A stretch of 64,000 nt of DNA from Astropecten irregularis (taxonomy: Eukaryota; Echinodermata; Asteroidea; Paxillosida; Astropectinidae), in NCBI GenBank assembly GCA_963971285.1, contig OZ020248.1, positions 6,696,001 to 6,760,000 on the forward strand. The letters are read 5' to 3'. The notes below the pieces were generated by a model. The model did not search any database. It was not told the origin of the DNA and saw nothing but the letters and a program-made list of their open reading frames with translations. Made by a program: the position numbers and the translations under genes. Positions 1-11,955 of the stretch are shown here, piece by piece. Every line of letters begins with the position of its first letter. The stretch's first letter is position 1.

Positions 1-63
1 TGCAACTGTAGGCTTACAGCTTGCACCATGTCAATAACATTTTCTCAATCTTATCTTAAAGAG

Positions 64-355
64 CAAATTGGCTGGAACAGGATTCAAACTTGTGACACCG
101 GAATACCACACTGGTGCTCTACCAACTGAGCTAGCCAGCCCTACATCTGGGGCCGGATTGTTTCAAGAATGCGATCAGTGATCCTGCTGATCGGGATCCC
201 ATTTTTAGCGTATCCTGCATGGGACATGGATTTGCAAGATCACTGATTGCGTGCCTGAAACAAACAGGCCCGTATATATGTTGGCGGTGTCCCTAATAGT
301 CAATTATCTTTGATCGAATGCCAGTCAGAAGCCATGAAGCCGCTCACATACCACT
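64..355 (-). repeat. SINE-1 (tRNA-like core) copy, interrupted
   Basis: Minus-strand copy with A box (TAGCTCAGTTGGTAGAGC) and a diverged B box. Its upstream arm (CAAAGATAATTGACTATTAG) resumes at 272-318 after a MITE insertion at 149-271, so the SINE-like copy is older than the MITE. Confidence 0.75.
149..271. mobile_element. Tourist/Harbinger-like MITE
   Basis: 123-bp fold-back element ending in AAACAAACAGGCCC, with inner arms GCGATCAGTGATC and GATCACTGATTGC. Same family as copies at 1289, 46606, 47094 and 47492. Inserted in a SINE-1 copy. Confidence 0.7.
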
Positions 356-448
356 CTAGCAATAGATATGCTTTCGTTTAGATTTAAGCCAACAGTACTC
401 AATGCTGCACCTCTCAAAAAACCATACTACAGTATTGTAAAACTGTTT

Positions 449-563
449 AGCCTTCGATAAAGATCCTGCAAGGATTGAAATGTGTCAGGCCCTCCTAACT
501 CAAAGCATTTTATAAATTTCAGGTCATTATTTTGGCTGATGAGCAGTTTGTAGCAGTTTATTA
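449..563 (+). repeat. GATCC-hairpin dispersed repeat
   Basis: Contains GATAAAGATCCTGCAAGGAT, GTCAGGCCCTCCTAACTC and TTATTTTGGCTGATGAGCAG, shared with seven other copies in the window (1853, 3849, 5463, 21505, 33965, 55605, 59097). Probably the 3' end of a retroelement; identity not established. Confidence 0.6.
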
Positions 564-1288
564 CTTTTTATTACAGTTTTTTTAAAACCATGCACCACCT
601 CACCTGTTCACTGAACAACCAACATTTGTCTAAATTCTGAAACACAAAAGTGATAGATAGGCTCTCACAATTGCTTTAAATGTACCGCTAACTTGATAAC
701 TTAGTCTATTCAGCCTCAACTCTTCCAAATCCTGCAAATCCTCTCCGAGGATTTTCAAGGATTCACGCCAGTTGGTGTTTTAAAAGGGTTGTTTTGTTTG
801 ACGATTTGCCAATCTATAATTAGGAAGTAATACGATTCTCGCGTGCATTGGGTATGTTTGCACTGTTTGCAAAGGCTTTGTCGGCCAACCACTTACAACT
901 ATTGCAGATGACATTGACTTCATTTCACCATGGCAACGCCCAACCATCGCAGTTGCATCGGAAACCCCCAGGGAGTTTTTGGCCCAAAAGCGCTCCAATC
1001 CCTGTTTTTTGAGATTTCGTCTTCTAATGACGTGCCATTCCCTGAAGGCCCGAACTTATTGCCTTGCCTCCCCAATGGAGATATCAGATTATGAAAGGTC
1101 CATGTCCTATTGACGCTTTCCTCAGAGCTGAACTGGGGCATCAGCAATCTTCTCCCGACTCAAATTGCAGGTAATCCTTGTTCAGAACTGTCTTCTAGCT
1201 CAGAGATCTTGCTCCCAATCTATTTTTTTAAAACATAATTGGATCAATTTCACCCCGGACGGATCGCTACTTTCCAAGTCACTTTATA
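564..1288. other. No gene recognised
   Basis: Mostly non-repeat sequence. A 75-codon minus frame (920-1147) looks slightly coding-like but has no start or splice support. Confidence 0.4.
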
Positions 1289-1406
1289 GGGCGTTTGTTT
1301 CTGCATGCGATCAGTGATCTTGCAGATCCATGTCCCATGCAGGATACGCTAAAATGGGATCCGGAGCAGCAGGATCACTGATCTTGTGCCTGAAACAAAC
1401 AAGCCC
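1289..1406. mobile_element. Tourist/Harbinger-like MITE
   Basis: Ends GGGCGTTTGTTTC and GAAACAAACAAGCCC, with inner inverted GCGATCAGTGATC arms. It is followed by TTA and preceded by ATA, an imperfect trace of a TWA target duplication. Confidence 0.7.
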
Positions 1407-1852
1407 TTAAGCTTCTTAACTCTCTTTACGTCATTTTCCTTGTTTTCCCATCAATTGGCATACAAAACAAATTACAATTTAAGAAACTGAACAATAAAAA
1501 AAAAGCGATTCTGGAGAATTATTGGAAGATGAACTGAGTTTCAATTTACATCTAAGTACTCGTTACAAGTGCTGTGTTCTTGTAATTGATCTCTGAATGA
1601 TCTCTGATACTATTCAGATGTCCATTTGATGCGAGGGGATAAAAAATACAATGTACTCCCCCCAGGAATTATTTACATTTACATGTTAATGTATTAAAAT
1701 AAATAGCCCTCATCTGCCATTATTCTTTCAAGATCCTTTTATGAAATGTTCACTAAGTGATAAGAGTGTCAATTGTTGTCTGATTGCTACAGTCAACTCA
1801 TGACGTAGTAAGCACTTAAAACAACTAGATAGGCCTACTAATTGATACAAGT
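1407..1852. other. No gene seen
   Basis: AT-rich sequence without repeats, splice-flanked frames or RNA gene signatures that I can identify. Confidence 0.4.
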
Positions 1853-1968
1853 AATAATCTGCTGCATGCAAACTGCTCATCAGCCAAAATAATGACCTGT
1901 ACTATCACTACTATGCTATGATAAAGATCCTGCAAGGATCGAAATGCGTCAGGCCCTCCTCCAAGCAG
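1853..1968. repeat. GATCC-hairpin dispersed repeat
   Basis: Two parts of the family in rearranged order: CAAACTGCTCATCAGCCAAA, then GATAAAGATCCTGCAAGGAT and GTCAGGCCCTCCTCCAAGC. Confidence 0.55.
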
Positions 1969-3848
1969 ACACTAATTGAGTTTGCTCTTCTGCAATCCTG
2001 CAAAGGTGACACTTGTTTTCAGTTCGTTCACGAATTTCAAATTCATATTGTGTAATAAATGTAACAAATGAATTAGGAAATTGGAGGGTTAGGGGTTTTT
2101 GGTATGATTTTTTCTTTGATTGTACAGTATTTGACTTTTATTTAAATTTGTAAATGTTGATCAAATGTGTGTAATTTTTCATAGTCATCCAATTTCGCAA
2201 TGTGAATACAACTTAACAAAATTAATTGAAGCAGACATAGTATCCGGTTTAGCTGTTGAGATGCACTCCTCCAACCCCCTCCCCCTCAACAATCCAGAGG
2301 CTCTGAGAAAGTAGAGTGCATGTGTGTATATCACGTTTCAAACCATAAATGTATTTGATTGTGTGCAATTGCAACTTGTTGCAAAATGTCTTAAATGGTG
2401 CGTGCCGTCATCGCGGCAAGAGGGTCTTTGGCTTCTGACTGGCGTCATCATCCCTGAATAACCTGTTAGGAAGTCGCTATGTCATGCGTGAGCAGCGTGG
2501 GTTGTTTGTGCGAGCCCCTTCCTAGCACCTCTGGTCCCTAACACCGGCAAAACATCTACAAAATATTGTAGCCTCAATGTCAAGTCTCCATAACCTTTAC
2601 ACTAAAGGACGTTTCACACGAGACCATATAGCAAGCTTTTAACAAGGGTCCCTTGATAAAATCGCATCTACACTATATTCACTGATACAGTACCTCACAA
2701 AGAGCTGCTTATCACACATTACCACAGTCTCCACTGGGGAACTGAATCATAAACCGATGACTAACCACATAAACCACACTGCGGGGAATTAGCAAATTAA
2801 AATTGAACAATATCTGGTACACTGAATTTTTTCACTGTAAGTAAATATCAAAACCTAAATTCTTCAGACTAAAAACACCGTTGCTATATCACATGATTCG
2901 GGACAAGCTTTTGCTTAGTTACAGCGTACATAACAGACGTCTTGCACCAATGCACTGTTCATAATGGATAAGAATGGGACAAAGGAACCAGACCATTCCA
3001 GAGATGGGTATCACTATGTAAAAGCTTGCCCCAAATTATTGCAACAGAGTCTTTAGTCTGGGAAATTCAAACTGGTCTATTTATGTGCAATGAAAGAAGT
3101 CTGTGTGCCAGATACTATTCAGATTTAACTTACAAATTGCTTATTGTGGTATTCAGGATAACACTTACCCCTGAAAAAATAAACGATTTTTGCAGGACCC
3201 TGGATAAAGGGAGTCAACTGCTGACATGAAATAAAAAATGGCTGCCCTTGGTTACTGTGTCATTCTTGCTTGTGTACGGCCTAAAAATACAATCAATGAC
3301 TACAGCCCTTAGCCAGATCATCCATCCTTTTCCAAACTTGTTTAATAATTTGCCAAGCCATTTATCATGTCTTTGTCGAGAGAATGACACGCTAGTACAA
3401 TAAAAACACGGAAATTAAAACTCAAGCTGACAGTTCTGACTGCTTAATACTACAGTACGTGTAATTCCAAAACACAAGTTTCTATTGATGCTTCCTGGAT
3501 CCTAATCACAAGAGAGGCCAGGGTGACGTTGTCGTCACTTGTACGTACATGTACCACCTTGCTAAATCTTCAGAGCATTGAGAAGGTGCCAGAGGATGCG
3601 TTTACGAATCTGGAATCACCCGAGTGTATTATTCTTGACTACGTGCGTAGTAATTAAAACAAACAGCCCGTATAGCACGTATGCGTTTCTGACGACAGAA
3701 AGAGATCAGCACACGTACCACACGTTTCCACGTACTGCTTCGCTTTGGTAAACCCAGCGTGGTGCATGTTTCCCTTGAATGTACGTGTACGTTGTTTGTG
3801 TACGTCTACAGATAGTCAATCTACAACCTAGTTTTAAGAGGAATATCA
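1969..3848. other. No gene seen
   Basis: 1.9 kb with only short open frames. Nothing is splice-flanked or family-like, and no clear repeat boundary is visible. Confidence 0.4.
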
Positions 3849-3972
3849 ATTGCCTGGAGTTAGGAGGGCCTGACATTTTGATGCATGGGAAAGATCCCAC
3901 TAAAAAAAAGTTCAGGTCCTCCTACTGCAAACTCCAAATATTTGATATAATTCAGACAGGTCATTTTGCAAC
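3849..3972. repeat. GATCC-hairpin dispersed repeat
   Basis: TGGAGTTAGGAGGGCCTGAC is followed by a GATCC remnant and an inverted CAGGTCCTCCTACTGC arm, so two partial copies face each other. Confidence 0.5.
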
Positions 3973-5197
3973 AGATTAATTACTATTTCAAAGGAATACC
4001 AATTCCTATTCTTTGACTCCCCGAATTATATTTTTCTGTTGCTCCGTACTAAGAGCATGGAGATATTCAGTACCTCCATGCTAAGAGTGGCTTTCAGTCA
4101 TGTCAGGGAAAAACTGGCAAAAAATAAAATTTAAATTTGGTGATTGAAATTGAAATACAGGTATACCTTTACGGTAATTATAAGGATAAGTTAACTTTTT
4201 AGATGCACTTTGTTGATATGGGAAGATAAATTTTCAAAATAATTATACTGTACATCAATTCTCGTTTTCACAAAAAGTCATCTTGCTAAGATACTTATTG
4301 CGACAAGACAATTTTTTCCACTCCAAAAACCGAAGTACATGTAAACATGTACATGTGCAGGTGTATGTGCACAGTATTTTGAACTGCTGGAAACTGGATA
4401 CCTTTGATTTTCAACGATGACATTTGGTGCACTTATAATAATATGTTCATACAATTTTACACATGCATGAACCATACATGTACAGACTACAGAAGCATCA
4501 TCTTCTATTGAAACCCGAGACAATTATGGGCGGCTTTTCTCAATGGGATAAATCAACATGATGTTGCCATAGCAACGGTGCCCTGGAGCTCACAATGCCT
4601 GGCCAATTTCCGATCATTTTGAAATGCCAGACCAGTGGGCAGATCACCAATGTCCAGATATGCGTGAAAGAGTGTTGTACATATGTACAGTAGGCCAACT
4701 AGCCAAGCTGAGCCTAAAACCCCTTATACATGTAACAACCTCAACACCTCAAATTTATCTGACCAAATCAAACAAACTAACAAACAAACAAACAGACACC
4801 CACAACAAACACCATTCATCATCACACAATGAGACACATACAAAACACCAAGCTACAACCCATCAACAGGAATCAAAGGACCAACCAGCAGAACCGATAC
4901 AACAACTCAGCTTGACTTGGTTGGACAATAGCTTGGTATTCCCTCCAAAGAAATCTGCCTTATTGCACCAGCCCCCAGTGGGCTGAACTCATCAATAAAA
5001 CCCACAAAGGTCTCCCACAATGAAACAGGGGAATGGGCACCAGGCTTCTGACTTCTCCATTACAGATTAAAAGATCTAGGACTTAGAAGACAGTTAGAAT
5101 CTCAAGGATTGTTTGTTCAAAGTTTGCTTTTAGTAGACTGCATGTATGGTAGACAACAAAAGACTGAAGTAAATTTGCAGGAGCAGAGTTGAGCTTA
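3973..5197. other. No gene; A/C-rich low-complexity tract
   Basis: 4740-4900 is rich in CAAA and ACA repeats and produces a Thr/His/Gln-rich 120-codon frame on the plus strand that is best read as low complexity. ACATGTA palindromes cluster at 4335-4360. Confidence 0.4.
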
Positions 5198-5462
5198 AAG
5201 GTACTATCATACTTGGGCAAAGTTGATAGAACAGCTATGGTCTGTTCATAATTTTTTTTGCCATGAAAAAAAAAAAAACATGTGAAATTTTCAGCTCAAT
5301 TGATCAGTGGAAACAGTAGAAAACAGCAAAAACCGTTGCAATTGTTCTGCGAAATTGCGAGGTAGTTGTAATTGTGCAGTTTTGATTTTGGAGATCAAAA
5401 CTGTTTTCAGTAAGTTGTGTTTTACTCATTTCTGGAAAAATATAGCATTTCAGGCAGACACA
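5198..5462 (+). mobile_element. AAAGGTA fold-back element, left part
   Basis: Starts TAAAGGTACTATCATACTTG and shares interior words (TTTTCAGCTCAATTGATCA, GAAAACAGC) with other family copies. The right end is missing; a GATCC-hairpin repeat abuts it. Confidence 0.6.
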
Positions 5463-5530
5463 TGATTGGAGTTAGTAGGGCCTGACCATTTCGATCCTAT
5501 TCCTATCAGGATCTTTATCAAAGGCTAAAA
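5463..5530 (-). repeat. GATCC-hairpin dispersed repeat
   Basis: TTGGAGTTAGTAGGGCCTGA ... ATCAGGATCTTTATCAAAGG. Abuts the truncated fold-back element, suggesting insertion with loss of its right end. Confidence 0.55.
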
Positions 5531-5734
5531 TGACAAGAGGACAAGAACATGCAAGTACAAATTTTAACAGGATGTTTATATCAAGTCTATAGTTAATACG
5601 TAAATATGTGAAGGTGTCTGTTTAGGTTTCAAACCAAAGTACATGTATGATAGTAACACATTCATTAGGTCTGCTGGTCCTAAAGAATGAAGCGACAATG
5701 TTGGAGGATAGATGCATGCTTGTTACGGTTTCAG

Positions 5735-6714
5735 GTCAACTCGGTCCGTAACCAACTCGGTCCGAGTCAACTCGGTCCGTGACCAACTCGGTCCGTAACC
5801 AACTCGGTCCATGACCAACTCGGTCCGTAACCAACTCGGTCCGAGGCCAACTCGGTCCGTAACCAACTCGGTCCGTGACAAACTCGGTCCGTGACCAACT
5901 CGGTCCCTATGGGAAAATGCACGCAAAAATGTCTGGTAATTTTGTTGCAGCAAAACGAGTTACGTAGTCTCGCAAATTGCGTGAATTTAACTATTTATTG
6001 AGGCCTATTTATTTATTTATTCATTTATTATCTTAAAAACATTAAAAGAACGAAAAATACATTGGCAGGTGCTGCCCAGGGCCTGAAAAAAAGTAAAAAA
6101 CAAAAAACAAACAAAAAAACCTGTCATCAAAAGACGTGCCTTCCCAACCTGCCAATTATAAATCTTATATTAAATTATGTTATGTATATACACAGATTAA
6201 TTAAAACAAAGCTAAAAAATAAAAAACAAAAACACAAAACAATCATCATTATTATTCATTAATTGATTTATTAATTTTAAACATAAAAAGCATTGCATTT
6301 GACTTCGTGTATAATTTAATTGATATTTTAATTAAAATTGTATTGTGCCATTTTATCAAATAATTATGGTATCAACATAATAAGACATAATTTGTTTCCT
6401 CACGGTTTCAGCCACAAGCAAAACATATTATGTTATGATGACATTAAAAAACATTAATGCAAGTAGCCTACATGTTGTACACTGCTGCTGCAAACTGGAT
6501 TCTTGTTTGTGTACGTTTTCCCATAGGGACCGAGTTGGTCACGGACCGAGTTGGATACGGACCGAGTTGGTCACGGACCGAGTTGGCCTCGGACCGAGTT
6601 GGCCACGGACCGAGTTAGTGACGGACCGAGTTGGCTTCGGACCGAGTTGGTCTCGGACCGAGTTGGTCACGGACCGAGTTGACTCGGACCGAGTTGGTTA
6701 CGGACCGAGTTGAC
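5735..6714. mobile_element. Fold-back element with tandem-repeat inverted termini
   Basis: Left arm 5735-5907 is about eleven copies of a roughly 16-bp unit (CCAACTCGGTCCGTAA type). Right arm 6527-6714 is the same unit inverted. The outer 60 bp of the two arms are perfect inverted repeats, and both arms meet the interior at an inverted TCCCTATGGGAAAA. The 620-bp interior is very AT-rich with no gene. No clear target duplication flanks it. Confidence 0.8.
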
Positions 6715-8675
6715 TGGCACCCGGTCTACACTACAGTTTGAACACCGTGTAAGCTACCAGCACTCTCAGCAAACTATCCGCAATCGTGATACATATACCT
6801 GATGACAAACCCTGACAAGTCTATGAATCACGTCGCCATGGAAATTGGGTCTGTGTGAAATGGCGCTACACTACATGCTCAAAAGACCATCAAATTTATT
6901 TAATGCGTTGCGATTCAACGATTCCCTTCTGGCTATTTGTAATAAAGGTTCTGACAAACAAAGCAATAAAAGCAACAACCGGCAGAAAATCAATCCCGTC
7001 AAATTCAGTAAAAAAAAAATCGTATTCATGTCAAGATGGCATAAATTTAAAAACATGTTGCTGGCAAGTGGGATGTACTTGTAAACTACATGTACTGTAC
7101 ACGTGTACATAACGTGTACATGTACATCATGCACAGAAGCATACTGTACATGTACAGTACATTACAGGTGTACACGATACAGGTGCAAAATTACATGTAC
7201 GGTACATAGAATATGATCCATGATGCCTGACAAACACCCAAACCTGAATTTGTATCCTTGTGGAGACATGGCTCCAAAGAGCAGAAAATTTGAAATTGCT
7301 CCCATTTGAACTAGAATCTCGTTCCTGGGGTGAGATTTCTAGCGGACATCCATAAATATAAAATACTTTGCGACAAATACTGGTAGGTACCTTGGAAATT
7401 CTTCCTTTTTGAGTTATTTCCAAATATCAGTTTCGTGAAAACCTTGTGGAGACCCACATGTATACATGTAATGTACATAAAGAACAAACATCTGTACATT
7501 TTACACCTGTAATGTACACCTGTAGAATTTCCCTGTGGCAAGTTGGAAACATATTCAACCTATTGTATTAGCTCCACACAAAGCACCAGATACTGTATTA
7601 TGCATGCATTCATGCAAACGGAAGATGTTCAACATACATAACATGTAACATACAATACGCAAGTACATGTACATTGTATGTAATTGTATGTACCTGGTAT
7701 GTATAACATGTTCTGTATGTTATAACATGTACAGTGTCTTCCACATGTAGGCCTACAACTGTACAGTTACATGCAGTGCTTTATGGTCAGTGGAGAACAG
7801 TCTACAGTTATATGCATACATCACAAAGGCATGTAAGCATGAATGTGTTTCCAGTCAGGTGTATGTGTACTGTAGACTCACTCCATGTGTTTGAACAAGG
7901 CTGAAGGGCCCCCTCCCTTTATGCGGAATTCCGGGGAGGGGGGCAGGTAGTGGGGGATACCTTATTGGGATAAGTCTGAGGGAGGGGCACAGGAGGGGAT
8001 TGGGAGTTCTGAACTTCACAGATGCAACAGTGGTACAGTACACAAAATGCTTCTAGGTTTCTTCATCAGCCTTCCTAAGCACCTCCTGCAGTAGGCCTAC
8101 TAACAAAAGGCAGTAAGCTGATCTGTCCAGTATCCTGTAAGACTATATTCATTTCAACTGTATGAACATTACTGAATGCCTGGGTACTGTACTGTACACA
8201 TTATACATGTATTCATATCTAGGCAAGGTGGAGGGAATGCAAGGGGCTCAATGAAGCTGAATGTACAATGTACATGTACAGGTAGGAGCTGTGTGGCCAA
8301 TGCGTAGTTCATTATACTTGGGGTACCGGGCAAATCAACTGCTTGCTCGCTCAAGTCTCACATCCTTAATCAAGGATATGGTTTATAAACTCATCAAAAC
8401 CTTAAAGTGCAACTAATTCAGAAAACCTTGGTAAATCTGTAATACATGTAACTGTTAGTACACTGATTCCTCTGTTTGTGTACCATGGACTCCAAGCAGG
8501 ATTATACCCTGGCTGGACCAGTTATAAGCCTTTTTCTAAAACTATTATCTGAGATGCATATTCCATACAGTATACAGTTGTATTTATATTTAGCTCTTTC
8601 TTTTAAATCTATTGTGCAAACACAGGAAGGACTGATCCTTGGATTATTCTATGTACATAGCACAGGCAATCTGTG
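6715..8675. other. No gene; dense ACATGTA palindromes
   Basis: 7080-7200 and 7440-7770 are packed with TACATGTA, GTGTACA and related self-complementary words. Open frames here are short and cross these words. 7905-8000 is C/G-rich. Confidence 0.4.
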
Positions 8676-8757
8676 CCCTAGTAGTCTGGTGTGCCGTACT
8701 CAAGGTCTTGTGGTCAATCTACAGATTGTGGGTTCGAATCCAGCCATGGGTTAGTGG
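8676..8757 (+). repeat. SINE-2 (tRNA-like) 5' fragment
   Basis: B box GGTTCGAATCC follows CTACAGATTGTG; the 3' body is missing. It runs straight into a SINE-1 copy at a shared GTGCTT word. Confidence 0.7.
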
Positions 8758-8975
8758 TGCTTGTGGTGCTTCTGGCTGCCAAACGAACAAAGATAATTGA
8801 CTACCAGGGACACCACCAACATGTAGCCTACATGTAGGACTGGGTAGCTGAGTAGGTAAGACCACCGGTACAGCATTCCGGAGGTTGCAGGTGCATATCC
8901 CCGCTCCAGTCAATTTGACTTTGTTCACTTGTCAATGAGAGTCAGTTTCCTTTGTGGTTATTTGATGATTATTAA
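8758..8975 (+). repeat. SINE-1 copy
   Basis: GCCAAACGAACAAAGATAAT, then the tRNA-like core with decayed A and B boxes, then TTTCCTTTGTGGTTATTTGA at the 3' end. Confidence 0.75.
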
Positions 8976-9594
8976 TACAACCTGAAATCTTACAAATGTG
9001 TATATCAACTACACTATCAAACTAATTAAAGAAACACAACAAAACTCTGATAACACATTCACAAAATTGTTTTCTTTTTATGTAGGCTACTTACAAATGT
9101 ATTTAATCATAATAATGGAAGGACATATTTCTTCAATTTGTTTACATGAATGTCCGAGAATAAAGCATTGTCTTGTCTATTGTCCCTATACCTTACTTAT
9201 TCCCATAGACTAAGCACACATTTGTAGATACGTACACATATGTTCGAGGCCGACATTTGAACAAAAGGAGCCTTCAATTCGAGGACGAGAATTGTTTCTT
9301 TTACATGTATATCCTCCCGTCCTTGCGGTCTTAATACAGTGCACAGGTTCACAAAATGTGACTCATCTTAGCTTCTAAGCATGTAGGCCTATTGCAAATG
9401 TTTCAAGCGTTGCCTTTTCAATCAGAAATTGGGGGGGGGGGTGTGAGTAATGCTATGAAGTGAACATGCACGTGTACATTTGTACGTATGTTCTCACAAA
9501 TTTGATCATTTCGGGGACATGCATAAATGTACACTGTATATGTATTTCTTCAGGTTGCCTGATGCAACCGATGCATATTTTGGTCGTTGTTCGT
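8976..9594. other. No gene; short G-run
   Basis: Only a homopolymer G run (near 9430-9440) stands out. Confidence 0.4.
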
Positions 9595-9745
9595 TCTCTT
9601 TTCTGGAGAAATAAATCATTTCAGGCAGAACAATTGTAACGGTTTGTTTCCACCATCACCATCTTTACACCCTGTAAATTATAGGTTAAACTATGAAGAT
9701 TTCTGTTTTGATGTGCTAACTAAGTATGATGTTACCTTTAGGGGG
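9595..9745 (+). mobile_element. AAAGGTA fold-back element, right part
   Basis: Shares TCATTTCAGGCAGA, CACCATCTTTACACCCTGTA and the terminal AAGTATGATGTTACCTTTA with complete copies at 24929 and 25506. Confidence 0.6.
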
Positions 9746-10409
9746 AATAAAATAGACAATGTACAGTACATGTATATCAATCATGTATATTGCATACATG
9801 TCGATATAAAAAATTGCTTGGAAAAAGAAACCGATTCAAAATGACTAATATCGTGCTGGCGGTGGCCGCTGTAAGTTCCACTTCGTCATCCTGTGATCTC
9901 AAAGAACCACTCCGCTAGGAAATACAATAAATCTGGTCATTCATCATTTTTTATCCGTGGCTGTTTATCTTACAACTTTACGATGTTTTTCTAAAATTTA
10001 ATTTGTTATTTCTTGCGTTCATCTTCTTGGCGGGCACCTTTCCTAAACCCTGACATTTTTTTTTTACACTTGATTATGTTTTTTTTTTCTCTTGGTGCTG
10101 GTTTTATGTTTCAGTCATGAGTCTTTTTGAAGAGCCATTTGGCAAACTACATTGTACACAAAGTCTGAAGATGGTTAAATTAATTTAATTCAATCACAAC
10201 ATTTTCAAGAAAACGTCTGATTACTGTAAACAGACCTTTTTTATTACAAACTTTTTTTTCTCATTTGGCCTAAATGGAGGGGACTTGCTAAAAGCTCAGA
10301 GCATATTCCTAAATGATGACACAGACAAACAAACAATTCAACACAAACTGAAGAGCCCTCCCCCACCCCCTCCCCGGCAACCCCCATCTCCTAAAATACG
10401 TCAAATGAC
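9746..10409. other. No gene seen
   Basis: Poly(T) runs and AT-rich sequence; no supported feature. Confidence 0.4.
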
Positions 10410-10558
10410 CAGTGCCCTATTTCATGGAATCCGTTATCGTATTTAACAAATATTCTTCGCTTATAGCAAACTTAAAAAAATACATGTAGATTTCACGCAT
10501 AGCAGTGCCAGTAAGCACAAAAATAGGCCGTAATGGATTCCATGAAATTGGGCCCTGC
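10410..10558. mobile_element. GGGGCC(A/G)ATTTCA fold-back MITE
   Basis: Ends AGTGCCCTATTTCATGGAATC and GATTCCATGAAATTGGGCCCT are inverted copies; interior is short and AT-rich. Confidence 0.65.
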
Positions 10559-11770
10559 AGATCCGGGGAAAATACGTGTAACAGGATTTACCCACAAACA
10601 AGGCCCTTTAAGATGCATACAGAACATGTACAGTACATCGCTCTAAAAATGAGCTTATCCCAACCATTCATTAGCTAAAGTGATTTGCACGGTTAGGAAG
10701 GAAATCAATTAAATTTAAAAGGCAGTCATAAATCTTCTTGTAAGGCAGACAGTCAAGCTGTTGTACATGCATGAAAAAAAACAACATTTTTGTCACTCAT
10801 TGTGTCTCCAAGTACATCACGATTGAACATGTTCCACTGACTGAAAAGATGTACATGTAGGCCTACATTTTTGGTTTTTCCTTTTAACCGGTTTTATTGA
10901 AAGGAGATGAAACTTTAAATGGATGGCTCCTGCTCTGTCTTTGCTTATTGCACAAGAATTCATTTTAAACAGGCACGGAAATGGCAAGAAAATGAAGCCT
11001 CATCTAGTCAACTTCAACAAAAATTCACAACTCGTACAGGTTTTTTTTCCAATAAAATTAAAATTAACCCAGTCAGTTTCCCTTGTGGTTATTTGATGAT
11101 TAGGCGGGTTTTTTTTATGGCTCTCCTAAACTCCCGAAAGCCCAACTTACAAAAAGTGTTCACATTATAGATCTGCTACCAATTTGATAATGTTTGTATG
11201 TTGGATATATACATGTATGCACTGTAATTCTAAAATGGATCTGCAGTTACAGTAATTTAAACGTTATATCTCTTCAGACGTTTCGCACTTGGTTTCCTTT
11301 TGAATTGTGAAGCGAAGCAAACACACATGCATGTATAACGTCATTGATTTGCCACCAGCAAAATTGCTCAAGTCGAAATGTGTTCAAGTGTTTGCGAACT
11401 TTCGCGACGGACGTCCTGTTGTGACGTCAATTCCGCTGCCAACGTACTGTAGCATTCCAAGGAAACATTAACGGGGGGAATTAAATTATTACCTTTTTAA
11501 TGAAAGCGTTCCACATGATTCATGGTCATCTGATTAAGTTCTGTCTCATGAATATATTGCCCTTTTGCTGTTCACAGCCAAATACCCAAGAAAATATACA
11601 CTAGTAACAGGCTACATCTGGACCATGTTAGTTTTCACAAGTTTTTTTTATACTTGTCTGACACAATTTTGACTGGTGTTTCACTAGCAGAACCAGTGTA
11701 TGCAAGGTCGAATCCAGGAAATGCTTTGTGAATACACCAATTAATACTTTTATCAATTAACATGTGCACT
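10559..11770. other. No gene; SINE-1 tail fragment
   Basis: CAGTCAGTTTCCCTTGTGGT at about 11070-11103 is an isolated 3' tail of SINE-1. Otherwise no supported feature. Confidence 0.4.
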
Positions 11771-11935
11771 AAAAGAAGGTGGGTTTGCGGTGACAACAAC
11801 ATGTTATCTCTTCTGTGAGAGTGTGTGGTTCTGAGAAGAACCGGTGGTATTATCTCAACACCGGTTCTTCTCAGAACCACACACTCTCATAGAAGAGATT
11901 ACATGGTGTCACCGCAAACCTGTACCTTCTTTTAT
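11771..11935. repeat. Long hairpin of a dispersed repeat
   Basis: Two arms of about 75 bp face each other, with a perfect inner stem GTGTGTGGTTCTGAGAAGAA over CACCGGTTCTTCTCAGAACC. The right arm and its flank resemble 19510-19625. Confidence 0.7.
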
Positions 11936-11955
11936 TACTTCCACCATGCATAGCT

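Noticed and set aside
4624-4986. 120-codon Thr/His/Gln-rich frame
   Set aside because: Low-complexity CAAA/ACA tract; no codon structure, splice site or conserved motif.
5723-5953. Repetitive protein frames (VTDRVG-type repeats) at 5723-5953 and 6435-6713
   Set aside because: Translations of the tandem-repeat arms of the fold-back element; opposite arms give the same peptide repeat, as expected from inverted DNA.
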